64,000 nucleotides of DNA from Anodontia alba (GCA_964016985.1 OZ024837.1:42876018-42940017); one strand, 5' to 3'; positions 57,735 through 62,345 are shown, counted from the first letter of the stretch. Made by a program: numbers and translations. Notes: generated by a model from the letters alone, not told the origin.

Positions 57735-59487
57735 GACTATTTGAAAGGGCCCTTTTCGCCAAAAAATTCTAGTCCTTTTTCACAAGTCAACATTTTGTAT
57801 ATTGCACAATATGTTGCATATTACACCCGAGTTGCGGTATTGGCATCCCAGCCGTTATTGCAGGGCGTAGCCGGCTGATAAAAGACCCTTAAGGCATATA
57901 CAAATAGCGAAGCCCCTGACCACCCAGTAAGCATTCTTTATAAATCTATAGCGGGCCGTTATCGGCCCGTCAGCTACTCTGACGGGCCGATAACGGCCCC
58001 CTATAGATTTATAAGGAATGCTAGCTGGACAGTTTGCACAGCCAAACGTCGAGTCACGAACTCCGCTATTAGTCCCATATCTTCTATAAGGTCCCTACAT
58101 TGTGTAAGCGAATAGACTGGTCATGATCTTCTCTGTTCGCATATGTTCTAAGGTCCCTTTTCACAGCCGCCCGCACAAAGGAAAACAATATTTTAATAAT
58201 TTAAATGTCCCTCAAACATCAGGAACAATTAATTTATGGAGAGATCTGTATTAAAGATTTTTTTCTCGTATTTACCCTAAGGATTGAGCAAACAGTGTTC
58301 ACCCAAATCAGAAGTCAAAGAACGTGGCATCTGATCAGGGTATACACTGTTTGCCACTCAACCAGTAGGATTTACACAAGTCAGCAGGTAGTAAATTTGA
58401 CTTTTTCAAAGGTTACAGTAGATAAGGGGACAATTTGCATGGTGTCAAAACCTATTTTCTGGGTAAAATTAGCATATCTCCAATTTGTAGTCTGCTGAAA
58501 TAGCATAGAGAATAGTGAATGTCAATATATTTCGTTAGGTTTAGCTAGAGACTAGCTAGTCCGGCCCAGAAAACTCGACATTTCAGCTGTTTTTTTTTAG
58601 TTTTGTGAGTGTATTCCTTGTTCTCAGCGGGACACATGACGTGTATATTACGTCGCATCAACGTCGATGCAACGTGATGACGTCACATCGACATTGATCC
58701 GATGTTGTCTCAACGCTTTGTGCCCGCTGGGCTAGGCCACCCAGGAAAAGGTTTTGTGGGTAAAGTGACGGGCTCAAAAAGACCCTTAACTGTGTTGACA
58801 GGGCCGTAAAATTCCAACTCGAAGAAACAAAATACTTACCTTACATATAATCCTCATGTAGCAGAATGCCAGCAATACACACGGAATGAACAATACAAAT
58901 GTAAACAAACACAAAGTGTAGGACTGGTTCGAAACAGTTTGAGACCTCCAGTCGGGTGCACACGAGATTCGTACTCCTTCCAACGCGTATGAACCCCATC
59001 CAACTAACGGCACTATGGCCCAAAATAGTCCGAACAGGAAACAAATTAAAATGGCACTTAACAAGTTTGATTTCCCAATCCTTCGATGTTTATGAGAACT
59101 GAAAATAATTATATACCGGTGAATTGAAAGACCTGTCAGAAGAAAGATTGATGTTGTTCCAAGAAGAGTGATAATAAAACCGTCCCATTTACACCCTGTA
59201 GTTCCAAAAACGTATTCCTCCGCAAAACTTGATACGATCACGAAAGGAAAGGCGTTTATGACAATGAGCAAATCACAGATGACAAGTGATACTATCCAAA
59301 TATTTGTTTTTGAATGAAGTTTTCTAGTTCTCCTGTATACAAGAAGCACCATAATATTTTCTGCAAGTGCCAGGCAGAATAAAATAATCATTGATATACC
59401 TATCGCACGGAAGGCTGCACTCGTCACCTGCTGTCCAGTTTCATCCAAAACGCTGCCGTTGGAGTGGTTCCCTTCCTGTCGTCCCAT
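27539..59487 (-). CDS. Opsin (rhodopsin-family GPCR), complete four-exon gene
   Basis: Predicted retinal-binding, G-protein-coupled photoreceptor of the plasma membrane. The coding sequence joins 59487-58840, 40916-40823, 30032-29941 and 27748-27539 (1044 nt, 347 residues). Every junction has GT/AG and the phases agree (0, 1, 0). Seen: two N-glycosylation sequons (N7, N10), N44 in TM1, D72 in TM2, disulfide cysteines C99 and C176, the PLVGW motif at 160-164, E170 (rhodopsin E181 position), AWTPYA at 253-258, and the Schiff-base lysine K287 six residues before N293-P294. From N44 to C176 all spacings equal those of bovine rhodopsin with a constant offset of 11. Odd: HRY (123-125) replaces D/ERY, NPLVL replaces NPxxY, and the tripeptide before F304 is NSD instead of NKQ. 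Ciliary/TMT-like or xenopsin-like by eye; the subclass needs a tree. No transcript evidence is available. Confidence 0.93.
27770..28200. repeat. Intron 3: family L foldback remnants
   Basis: Two related blocks carry GGGAGGCAACTC-like phrases, AAAATTGTTTTG and a pair like TCTGAAAGTAAGGAATT / TTCCTTACAATCAGAG. Related sequence is found at 29735-29875, 31765-31890, 7340-7400 and 55310-55360. Confidence 0.6.
28264..28342. mobile_element. Hairpin family C, clear copy
   Basis: GCAAACAGTGCAGACCCTGAT pairs with ATCTAGGTCTGTACTGTTTGC around a GACGCCGCG/CGGCGTC core. Other copies occur at about 41036-41104 and 47565-47633, with partial ones elsewhere. Confidence 0.85.
28343..28832. other. Intron 3 stretch with A/T runs and a short palindrome
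   Basis: Poly(A) at 28725-28747 is followed by poly(T) to 28762, then the family A-like palindrome GTGGGTACTCATTAGAAG/CTAATGAGTGCCCAC at 28786-28826. No exon signal. Confidence 0.55.
28833..29089. mobile_element. Hairpin MITE family F, copy 1
   Basis: Ends GGGTCCAGTTTTTCAAGAC and GAACAACTGGGCCC. The interior has a perfect inverted pair AAAAATGTGAGTAGCTTTTG/CAAAAACTACTCACATTTT near 28947-28990. Confidence 0.82.
29285..29340. repeat. CACG/CA microsatellite in intron 3
   Basis: Alternating GCAC and CA repeats, CACGCACGCACGCGCGCAC and on. Confidence 0.85.
29735..29875. mobile_element. Family L foldback beside opsin exon 3
   Basis: GGGAAGAATTTGCTCC and GGAGCAAATTCTTTCC form the centre of a palindrome, with GTCTACTTTAAAAG and CTTTTAGAGTAGAC as outer arms. 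It ends about 65 nt from the exon 3 donor. Confidence 0.8.
29941..30032 (-). CDS. Opsin exon 3: TM6 and extracellular loop 3
   Basis: A 92-nt exon after the acceptor TTTATTTCAG, beginning with two bases that complete the split Gly codon from exon 2. It encodes residues 249-278, including the TM6 retinal-pocket motif A-W-T-P-Y-A and the loop with D268 and D270. It ends CTGCTG before GTAAGC in phase 0. The third intron (29940-27749) is the shortest. Confidence 0.92.
30036..30865. other. Intron 2 start, no gene
   Basis: Family L fragments at about 30195-30250 and 30450-30535; otherwise unique-looking AT-rich sequence. Confidence 0.45.
30866..31264. repeat. Segment 1 of an intron-2 duplication (partner 38321-38713)
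   Basis: Contains a family E hairpin (TTTGACATTTCATGCAAACT with its reverse complement at 30970) and then unique-looking sequence. The second copy differs by scattered substitutions and about 6 bp of indels, and stops at the word CCCA. Confidence 0.88.
31240..31330. repeat. Family A-related palindrome
   Basis: AACACCTCGCCGAGGCGCTT at 31269 with flanks GAATACCCATGAG and GCGTACCCACAACATATG. The arms are only partly matched. Confidence 0.65.
31505..31749. mobile_element. MITE family E, nearly complete copy
   Basis: Ends TTAACCATTAGCACTCTCTGG and CAGAGTGCTAAACGTTAA are imperfect inverted repeats. The interior dyad GGATTTGACATTTCATGCAA pairs with TTGCATGAAATGTCAAATCC. Confidence 0.85.
31750..32384. 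other. Intron 2 stretch with family L foldback
   Basis: A family L hairpin (AAAGGAAAGAATTTGCTCCC and GGGAGCTAATTCCTTC) at about 31795-31880. The remainder shows no feature. Confidence 0.5.
32385..32700. repeat. Interspersed repeat M, copy 2, uninterrupted
   Basis: Shares AATAAACAAAACCAAAGAAAA, GAAGAAATAAGATTTT, CTCCAGTAAAACGCG and GGGTACCGGAAAGGACTTTA with copies at 3900 and 55440. It provides the empty-site comparison for the MITEs nested in those two copies. Confidence 0.8.
32970..33195. repeat. Hairpin repeat J with short tandem duplication
   Basis: TATTCGCACAGTCYGATCAGAATCTTCAC is repeated at about 33007 and 33048. A hairpin follows: GACTCTAATCAGACTGCGCG with CGCGCAGGCTGATTTGAGTC. A similar hairpin lies at about 57298-57365. 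Confidence 0.75.
33285..34015. repeat. Diverged direct duplication, offset about 513 bp
   Basis: GTGCATGTTGTCACGA with following sequence (ACAGACGCTAAATC, ATCGAAATCCAAGTCTT-like) occurs at about 33290-33490 and 33803-34010. An A-rich run, 33703-33762, lies between. Confidence 0.78.
34016..34110. repeat. Repeat H (ACGTCGATG-type), copy 1
   Basis: Serial words such as TCGATGTCAATGCGATGTTGTA and TCGACGTTAATACGACGTTGTA about 46 bp apart. Related to 40588-40755 and 58622-58735. Confidence 0.7.
34190..34362. mobile_element. Foldback element
   Basis: ATAACTGCATTCAAATTTGTCATTTGG and its inverse CAAATGACAATTTTGAATGCAGTTAT flank a shorter loop; GAGGTAAATCG pairs with CGATTTACCTC. Confidence 0.85.
34370..34735. 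mobile_element. Outer foldback with nested MITE family F (34412-34637)
   Basis: Outer arms: CTGTGAATTATCGCGA at 34372 and TCGCGATAATTCACAA at 34716. Inside is family F with perfect ends GGGCCCAGTTGTTCAAA and TTTGAACAACTGGGCCC and a central AAAAAATGTGAGTAGCTTTTC inverted pair. Confidence 0.85.
34736..35758. other. Intron 2 stretch, no gene
   Basis: Unique-looking sequence with a slight TCGACG flavour. I scanned for an additional opsin exon and found none with matching splice sites. Confidence 0.45.
35759..36040. mobile_element. MITE family A, copy 3 (reverse)
   Basis: Reads CATCACGAAAACTCGCCTAT to ATAGGCGTGTTTTCGTAATG, opposite to copies 1 and 2. The central palindrome is CCGCCTCGGCGAGGCGG. 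Most of it is duplicated identically at 38710-38950. Confidence 0.92.
35800..36452. repeat. Segment 2 of the intron-2 duplication (partner 38710-39364)
   Basis: About 653 bp including most of MITE A copy 3 and following sequence, ending in a poly(A) run. The second copy appears identical except for two extra A in that run. Confidence 0.93.
36453..37100. repeat. Unclassified repeat with two related blocks
   Basis: TTAACRTAATACTTTATTTGTAAA with CCTTGACCTTAAGATYATGGGCATG occurs at about 36450 and 36621. Then comes sequence with GAGTTATGGCCCTTTTCAG of a type frequent in bivalve non-coding repeats (recollection). Confidence 0.6.
37101..38320. other. Intron 2 stretch, no gene
   Basis: Fragments of family C-like text (CTGATCAGTGTCTTCACTGTTTACTG at 37583) and a GCCCGCATGCCCGCA duplication at 38277. 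No exon recognised. Confidence 0.45.
38321..39364. repeat. Mosaic duplication joining two intron-2 segments
   Basis: 38321-38713 matches 30866-31264, and 38710-39364 matches 35800-36452. The join is at the shared word CCCA. The left part is slightly diverged from its partner, while the right part looks identical apart from homopolymer length. Confidence 0.92.
39830..40270. repeat. Interspersed repeat G, inverted copy
   Basis: Reverse-complement match of 1-430; includes a direct duplication CATATCTTATCAGAAACCAT at 39901 and 39919. Ends about 550 bp from opsin exon 2. Confidence 0.78.
40588..40755. repeat. Repeat H, copy 2, beside opsin exon 2
   Basis: At least four imperfect units around GACGTTRCATCGACGTTA (about 40601, 40628, 40672, 40708). 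The word ACGTCATGACGT is self-complementary. It lies less than 70 bp from the exon 2 donor. Confidence 0.78.
40823..40916 (-). CDS. Opsin exon 2: intracellular loop 3 and start of TM6
   Basis: A 94-nt exon, too short to stand out as an ORF, found from the phase needed between exons 1 and 3. Acceptor TTTTTAG precedes GTATGG. It encodes residues 217-247, a basic loop (for example RQRRVKRD) followed by hydrophobic TM6 residues ending ALMI, plus the first base of a Gly codon. The donor is G then GTATGT. Phase 0 in and phase 1 out match both neighbours. The distance from the CY pair of TM5 to the TM6 Trp is 45 residues, against 43 in bovine rhodopsin. Confidence 0.9.
41036..41104. mobile_element. 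Hairpin family C, near-perfect copy
   Basis: GCAAACAGTGTAGATCCTGATCAG pairs with CTGATCAGGATCTACCATGTTTGC around GACGCCGCGAAACGCGGCATC. Confidence 0.88.
41399..41495. repeat. CA microsatellite with GA tail
   Basis: (CA)n 41399-41480 followed by AGAGAGCGAGAGAGAGA. Confidence 0.95.
41765..41965 (-). mobile_element. Second tRNA-derived SINE type, copy 1
   Basis: On the minus strand the A box is TAGTACAATTGG and the B box GGTTCGACCCC, followed downstream by a T/A-run. The body upstream of the head on the plus strand (AGGTTGTTCAAATAGTGCTTATA) is shared with 42085-42290. Different from the SINE at 3403. Confidence 0.72.
42085..42290 (-). mobile_element. Second tRNA-derived SINE type, copy 2
   Basis: Matches copy 1 through GCCTAGCACTGCGGCGT and AGGTTGTTCAAATAGCGCTTATA. 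The B box region has a deletion (CCTGGGGTCATGTAAGC). A poly(C) run, 42179-42194, interrupts it. Confidence 0.7.
42291..42840. repeat. Two diverged units, about 298 bp apart
   Basis: CCTATGGATGAGGACTGGAGGAAC occurs at 42411 and 42709 with similar flanks (CACAGG before, AATTTTGATGT after). An (ATT)n tract at 42291-42312 precedes them. Confidence 0.82.
43006..43042. repeat. AAT microsatellite
   Basis: (AAT)n with one AGT interruption. Confidence 0.9.
43463..44276. repeat. Tandem duplication, unit 386-425 bp
   Basis: The unit starting AAATCGTCAGCCAGTCAGGCG occurs at 43463 and 43849. Each unit carries a diverged family E dyad, an A-rich run, GGTCGCGTTCATCGCTCTAC, and the first half of family F (GGGTCCAGTTGTTCAAAGC). 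The second copy has extra bases in the A-run and near 44100. Confidence 0.9.
44188..44510. mobile_element. MITE family F, copy with nested family B
   Basis: Ends GGGTCCAGTTGTTCAAAGC and GAACAACTGGGCCC. Family B copy 3 is inserted at 44355-44462, interrupting ATCAAAGTTTT/AACAGTACGTTAAC. Confidence 0.88.
44355..44462. mobile_element. Hairpin MITE family B, copy 3
   Basis: CCCAGCTAGCATTCTACGTA to TACGTAGAATGCTGACTGGG. The arms carry GTCATCGGCCC and GGGCCGATGAC, both changed from the GTTATC/GATAAC of other copies. Comparison with intact family F suggests a TT duplication at the site. Confidence 0.92.
44511..45473. other. Intron 1 stretch, no gene
   Basis: Pentamer-like (TTCTA)n sequence at 44715-44770. 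44870-45250 resembles a common bivalve non-coding repeat (CCCCTAGCTTCAAAGAAGTT), by recollection. No exon seen. Confidence 0.45.
45474..45756. mobile_element. MITE family A, copy 5 (reverse)
   Basis: CATCACGAAAGCATACCTAT to AATAGGCTTGTTCTCGTAATG, core CCGCCTCGCCGAGGCGG. Confidence 0.9.
45909..46170. mobile_element. MITE family A, copy 6 (forward, 3' truncated)
   Basis: CATTACGGAAACAAGCCTAT start, core CGCCTCAACGAGGCG, stops after GGGGGTCAAAGCTATTA without the terminal repeat. Inverted relative to copy 5, 150 bp away. Confidence 0.88.
46171..46805. other. Intron 1 stretch, no gene
   Basis: Unique-looking sequence. Short open frames on the minus strand show no recognisable domain. Confidence 0.4.
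46806..47010. mobile_element. MITE family E, diverged copy
   Basis: Dyad CTTGGCATTTCAGGTGAATCG with CGATTCACACGAAATACCAAG, and flanks CATAAAGTGCTAAGTAGCAGACG and GCGCTTGAAGGCAC. Confidence 0.65.
47565..47633. mobile_element. Hairpin family C copy
   Basis: GCAAACAGTGTAGTCCCTGATCAG and CTGATCTGGGCCTACACTGTTTGC around GACGCCGTGATTTGCGGCGTC. Confidence 0.88.
47838..48290 (+). mobile_element. Two tandem tRNA-derived SINE units
   Basis: Two head-to-tail units, each with a B box-like GCAAGTTCVAATCC (47860 and 48028) followed by CAAGAAGGGCAGTTGT (47943, 48111). The second continues through GCTTAACCTCTTAGAGGATA and GTGTTGACAGGGCC to an A-rich tail. The body matches the minus-strand SINE at 3403. The first unit stops in the body. 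Confidence 0.82.
48465..48564. mobile_element. Hairpin MITE family B, copy 4
   Basis: Left arm shortened (CCCAGTATGCATACTTTTAT); arms GGGCCGTTATCGGCCCG and CGGGCCGATAACGGCCC pair perfectly. Confidence 0.9.
48776..48988. mobile_element. MITE family D, copy 3
   Basis: TTAACCCCTGTCCTGCTGG start, TCGGCATGGCAAGGATTAA end, central GTTGGGTTCTGAAGAAGCCAAC hairpin. Confidence 0.88.
49071..49274. mobile_element. MITE family E, copy with terminal repeats
   Basis: TTAACCTTTACCACTCTCTGG and CCAGAGTGCTAAGCATTAA ends; CAGCAGACGACAAATTGAT and AAAATGTCGTCTGCTG inner arms; the TTTGACATTTCCTGCAAA dyad is partly deleted. Confidence 0.85.
49275..49764. other. Intron 1 stretch with TTA/TTG microsatellite
   Basis: Imperfect (ATT)n and (TTG)n at 49541-49600. 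No other feature. Confidence 0.55.
49765..49852. repeat. Family A-related palindrome with CGCGG core
   Basis: ATATGTTGTGGGTACTCATG to AATACCACAACATATATTTT around GCGCCTCGCGGAGGCGC. Confidence 0.82.
49853..52010. mobile_element. Element with AGCTCACCTG ends and internal tandem units
   Basis: Begins with TTAGCTCACCTGCA (about 49877) and ends GCTCAGGTGAGCTAA (about 51992-52006), short inverted ends. Inside are about four units of up to 490 bp: GTAAGTTTCAGCCATTAGTCTT recurs at about 50337, 50834, 51107 and 51592 (one truncated). A GACGGAGGGACGACGACGGAC block precedes the right end. Non-coding. Confidence 0.8.
52346..52815. mobile_element. Foldback-like element with nested family E
   Basis: Repeats of TTGCTAAAATTAGCAAGT-type words near both sides (52373, 52722, 52775) and loosely inverted ends AGGGTTCAAATTAA / TAAAATTGATCCCTGG. 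A family E copy at about 52480-52620 with a perfect TTTGACATTACATGCAAATTG dyad is nested. Confidence 0.6.
52816..54280. other. Intron 1 stretch, no gene
   Basis: Holds a GCCTTCTCGAGGCGATTCTAACGAG fragment of family A at 53042, hairpins around TTATCGATTAACTGATCGATAA (53498) and a truncated family C at 53693-53735. No exon recognised. Confidence 0.45.
54290..54480 (+). mobile_element. Probable LINE/SINE 3' end with (CTGTT)n tail
   Basis: GAATAAAATTT followed by four CTGTT units at 54448-54478. This is the same layout (AATAAA plus a 4-5 bp tail) as the 3' ends of the other LINEs here. No coding part left. Confidence 0.5.
54940..55015. repeat. GGTGGT/GGGG low-complexity tract
   Basis: (GGT)n at 54941-54975 followed by G-rich sequence to 55012. 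Confidence 0.88.
55440..55985. repeat. Repeat M, copy 3, split by MITE A copy 7
   Basis: Landmarks ATAAGCAAAACCAAGAAAAC, GAGGAAATAAGGTTTT and CTCCAGTAAAAT are followed, after the MITE at 55598-55842, by CTCCAGCGTTGAGC and GGGTACCGAAAAAGGACTTTA. The uninterrupted copy is at 32385. Confidence 0.85.
55598..55842. mobile_element. MITE family A, copy 7, palindrome arm deleted
   Basis: Canonical ends CATTACGAAAACACGCCTAT and GCATGTTTTCGTGATG. The central hairpin has lost one arm and its core (GTGGGTACTCGTTCATCTATG). Confidence 0.9.
55985..56045. repeat. G-rich tract
   Basis: Long GGGGGTGGGTGGGG sequence, 55986-56033. Confidence 0.85.
56385..57545 (+). mobile_element. 5'-truncated LINE, RT C-terminal part and 3' end
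   Basis: Same lineage as the LINE at 8614: shared phrases are IERIHTQFC (compare VERVHMQFC), LENLGF, LSSHPLYIETGR and the zinc knuckle starting CVFC. The two frames (56374-56751 and 56718-57191) are parts of one gene split by a frameshift near 56700-56720. The 3' UTR contains an inserted hairpin repeat J (about 57298-57365). The element ends CAATAAAGAATTT with (GTATT)5 to about 57545. It is inside opsin intron 1, antisense to the gene. Confidence 0.88.
57656..57735. repeat. AAC/AAT microsatellite
   Basis: (AAC)n followed by (AAT)n, 57661-57733. Confidence 0.92.
57923..58028. mobile_element. Hairpin MITE family B, copy 5
   Basis: CCCAGTAAGCATTCTTTATA to AAGGAATGCTAGCTGG, arms GGGCCGTTATCGGCCCG and CGGGCCGATAACGGCCC. 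Confidence 0.92.
58285..58360. mobile_element. Hairpin family C, diverged copy
   Basis: GCAAACAGTGTTCACCCAAATCAG and CTGATCAGGGTATACACTGTTTGCC. Confidence 0.8.
58622..58735. repeat. Repeat H, copy 3
   Basis: Bounded by CAGCGGGACACATGACGT and CTTTGTGCCCGCTG, which are imperfect inverted ends. The inside is GCATCAACGTCGATGCAACG and related words. This copy suggests repeat H is a MITE with CAGCGGGCAC-type ends. Confidence 0.75.
58737..58833 (+). mobile_element. SINE 3' fragment abutting the opsin exon 1 donor
   Basis: GCCACCCAGGAAAAGG through CCTTAACTGTGTTGACAGGGCC and an A-rich end aligns with the 3' half of the SINE at 48190-48290. Its last bases are about 6 nt from the donor GT at 58838-58839. 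Confidence 0.75.
58840..59487 (-). CDS. Opsin exon 1: N-terminus and TM1-TM5
   Basis: Encodes residues 1-216. The open frame extends 24 codons upstream to a TAG, but its only upstream candidate start is a TTG. The ATG at 59487 has purine at -3 and G at +4 and leaves a short extracellular N-terminus with two sequons, so I start there. TM1 is about 25-50, TM2 62-87, TM3 98-122, TM4 140-163, TM5 187-214. D102 sits where rhodopsin has its E113 counterion. The exon ends AAG before GTAAGT, a consensus donor, in phase 0. A 5' non-coding exon upstream cannot be excluded. Confidence 0.93.
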
Positions 59488-59639
59488 TTCGTTGCATTTA
59501 ACCCATGAATGCAATATGAACTCTTCTATCGCACAACTTGGATAGTTCTCTGTTTCCAATTTAATGGGTTCCTAGTTTGTTTCTATATTTTTTTTAGAAT
59601 TCCTGTAATGCATTGGTTTAAACATATCTATAGTATGTT

Positions 59640-59830
59640 GCACCCCGGACAAATTCAGCAAACGAAAAATATTTTTCTTATTTTTCTTAGAAAAAAGGCT
59701 TTGATGTTCCATGCAAATTGTATGAAATGTCGAAGCCTTTTTTTCTGAAGAAAAAAAAAAAAAAATAAGCAAAATATTTCAAAATGTCGTGTGCTGAAAT
59801 TTTTACCAAGTGCTAAGCGTAAAGCAAATC
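59640..59830. mobile_element. MITE family E relic upstream of opsin exon 1
   Basis: Dyad GGCTTTGATGTTCCATGCAA with a partly deleted partner TTGTATGAAATGTCGAAGCC, and right end AAAATGTCGTGTGCTG and AAGTGCTAAGCG. It lies about 150 bp upstream of the opsin start codon. Confidence 0.72.
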
Positions 59831-60237
59831 GTGTAAACACCAGATACGCGGTGCTACATAAAACACCAGTTTGCCAGTGATCTACATTGTTTGCTAATGA
59901 TCCTTTTATGGGTTGCTAGAAGTAAATACATATGTGAATCGTTCACTGGTAAAAAAAAAAAAAAAAAAAAAAAAAAACATTTAAAAAAATCGTTTCGTTT
60001 GCCATGACACAATATGATCTTGTCTGATAAAATCCGACAGTGTGCCAGCCTTTCAATAAAGTAAAATACATATATTATACACACTCTATAGCTGAACTTA
60101 TGTTTGCTGTTCGCGACGTCATTTTCCTTCTATTGTCACTAATCTTCAATAGTGATAGCGTATAGAAGGACAACTAGTTTCTTACTGCTGAGACGGAGCA
60201 AATAATCAGATACAAGCCGCATCAAAAAGGAAACGAC
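59831..60237. other. Opsin upstream flank, no gene
   Basis: Poly(A) at 59950-59977. I see no TATA box or other promoter element that I can defend. Confidence 0.4.
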
Positions 60238-60427
60238 TTAACCCTTAATTTGCAAACAGTGCAAATCCAGATCAGTTGGCTTCTGAAGAAGAAGCCAACT
60301 GATCTGGATCTGCACTGTTTGTCATTAAGTAGGTGAATTTCTATCAACAACCTTGATCAAGTAATCTGATTGGCTGAAAATCACAAGTGGGTGTGGCATC
60401 TTAATTTATTCAGCAGGGCAAGGGTTA
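60238..60427. mobile_element. MITE family D, copy 4
   Basis: Left end shortened (TTAACCCTTAATTTGC), right end TTCAGCAGGGCAAGGGTTAA intact, with the central hairpin GTTGGCTTC/GAAGCCAAC. Confidence 0.88.
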
Positions 60428-60599
60428 ACATATGCACTGCCTGATCAGGTAATCGTTTTTCGCCAAGAGTTTCAGCAGAACCCGTCTAGCTAGAACGAAT
60501 TTACCTGGGCTGCGTTCAAAAGTTCAAGTTTATAGCATTAATCTCACTTAATCAACACCTTGACCCAAAGCACTGATCACTGATAGTACTGATAGAGGA

Positions 60600-60630
<31 letters not shown>

Positions 60631-61117
60631 TGCGAACAAGATTATCATGAATGCGAATGAGTTGTTATCACTGACTATTAAAGCGTCACAAGATTTTTGT
60701 TGTTTTAAAAAAAATACTTGCCATATTTTCAGCCTTCTTTTTCAAGCCTCACTCATCATATTTAGTGAAATGCCAGAAATGGTATCTGATCTTCGGTCCT
60801 GTCTCTATTAGAAGTATCGTAAGCTCAAAGTTGCCATTCAAGTATTTATAAAGTGTTTCAGTCCATATTCTAATCAAGAATCACTTTTTCTATGGCAAAG
60901 GGTGCTAAATGGAAAAATAATATCAATAAACTATTAAATAAACAAACAAACAAAAATAAAATACCGAACTGACAAACTTGCTAAACACAACACAATAACT
61001 ACGGTTTGATTGGTTTAATAAAAAACGTCTGAACAATCATATTTTAAATTATACAAGGGTGTGGTATAAATAAAAGATATCGATACTGAAACATATACGG
61101 CTAAAAGTTTGCAAAAC
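60428..61117. other. Gene-free stretch with a G-rich tract
   Basis: GGGGGAGGGGGGGGGGGTGGG at 60605-60630. No other feature. Confidence 0.5.
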
Positions 61118-61171
61118 AACAACAACAACAAACAAATTAAAACAACAATAACAACAAACAACAACAACAAC

Positions 61172-61251
<80 letters not shown>
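61118..61251. repeat. AAC and AC microsatellite
   Basis: (AAC)n 61118-61172 followed by an uninterrupted (AC)n of about 78 bp. Confidence 0.95.
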
Positions 61252-61252
<1 letters not shown>

Positions 61253-61658
61253 CAATACCATATATATACTGAAAGCCTGTGTCATGGAAATTAGGACCTG
61301 TTTAGAACGTTGTTGTATGCTTGTCATAAACTGCGGCTAGGTAATCTTTAACCGTGTGCTAGTATTTCGCTGTTGCAAACCATACATTGTTGTCTGCTAA
61401 TCATGTGCTGCAGCACAATAATCTTTTATCGTGTGCTTATATTTATATGTTCTTGTTTGCTAATGGTGTACTGCAGCACTGTAATTTTTAATATTGTACT
61501 ATTATTGTCCTGTTGCAAGCCATACGTTGTTGTAATGCTTATAAACTGCAGCAAGGTTATCTTTAAGGCATGATAATGTTTCCCTTCTGATAGCCATACG
61601 TTGCCGTATGATAATCATTAACTGCAGCAATGCAATCTTTTATCAGGTGCTAACATTT

Positions 61659-61940
61659 CATTACGGGAACACGCCTATTCAAATATATTGAAAATTTTAC
61701 AATCAAAAAAAGGATTTTTTTTTTTTATATAAAAAATTCAGATATTTTTCGTATTTCTGTTCAAAACATAGATTGTGGGTACTCGTTAGAACCGCCTCGG
61801 CGAGGCGGTTCTAACGAGTACCCACAATCTATGTTTTGAGCAGAAATAAGAAAAATAATGTATACCCCTGTAAACCCCAGTTTTACTATATAAAAGTGGG
61901 GTTTAAGGGGGTCAAAATTATATAGGTGTGTTTTCGTGAT
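61659..61940. mobile_element. MITE family A, copy 8, inside the satellite
   Basis: CATTACGGGAACACGCCTAT to ATAGGTGTGTTTTCGTGAT; core CCGCCTCGGCGAGGCGG perfectly palindromic. Confidence 0.92.
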
Positions 61941-62018
61941 TACACATTGTTGTATGCTGATCGTTTGCTGGAGCAAGTGTGCTCATTATTCCCTGCTGCA
62001 AGACATACGTTATTGTAT

Positions 62019-62345
62019 GTTTGTGTTGAGGCTTTACCGCCCAGTCAACCCAGTGTGGTCATTTCGAGCGCTGTCAGTTTACCTAACCACACGTTTACTG
62101 GGCAGGTTTAGTCCTCTAAGCGGATAACCAGTATTGTGCACACTCTTTCGCCAGAAACTGACAACCTTCCTTCTTGAATCTGCGGAAGGGAGAGAATGAC
62201 AGTAGAAAATATTTCATAATCAAGTCTCCAGGAAAGAATGTTGCCGACCCCGAGAGTTTGGGAGGAGGGGGGGGGGGCGTCGAACGCAACCTGCTGATCA
62301 CCAGGCGGACGCGCATCCAATGGCGCCGCGCCACCAAAGACGGTC
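62019..62345 (-). mobile_element. tRNA-derived SINE, decayed copy, inside the satellite
   Basis: Same body as the SINE at 3403 (TCAGTTTACCTAACCACACG, GTCCTCTAAGCGG). In the head the B box is destroyed by a poly(G) expansion at 62266-62278. The satellite resumes on the other side. Confidence 0.88.

Noticed and set aside
59487..59559. 24-residue N-terminal extension of the opsin frame
   Set aside because: It begins at TTG, preceded in frame by TAG. The ATG at 59487 has a good context and gives a normal N-terminus.
61015..61327. Poly-(Cys-Val) and poly-(Thr-His) open frames
   Set aside because: Produced by the AC microsatellite.
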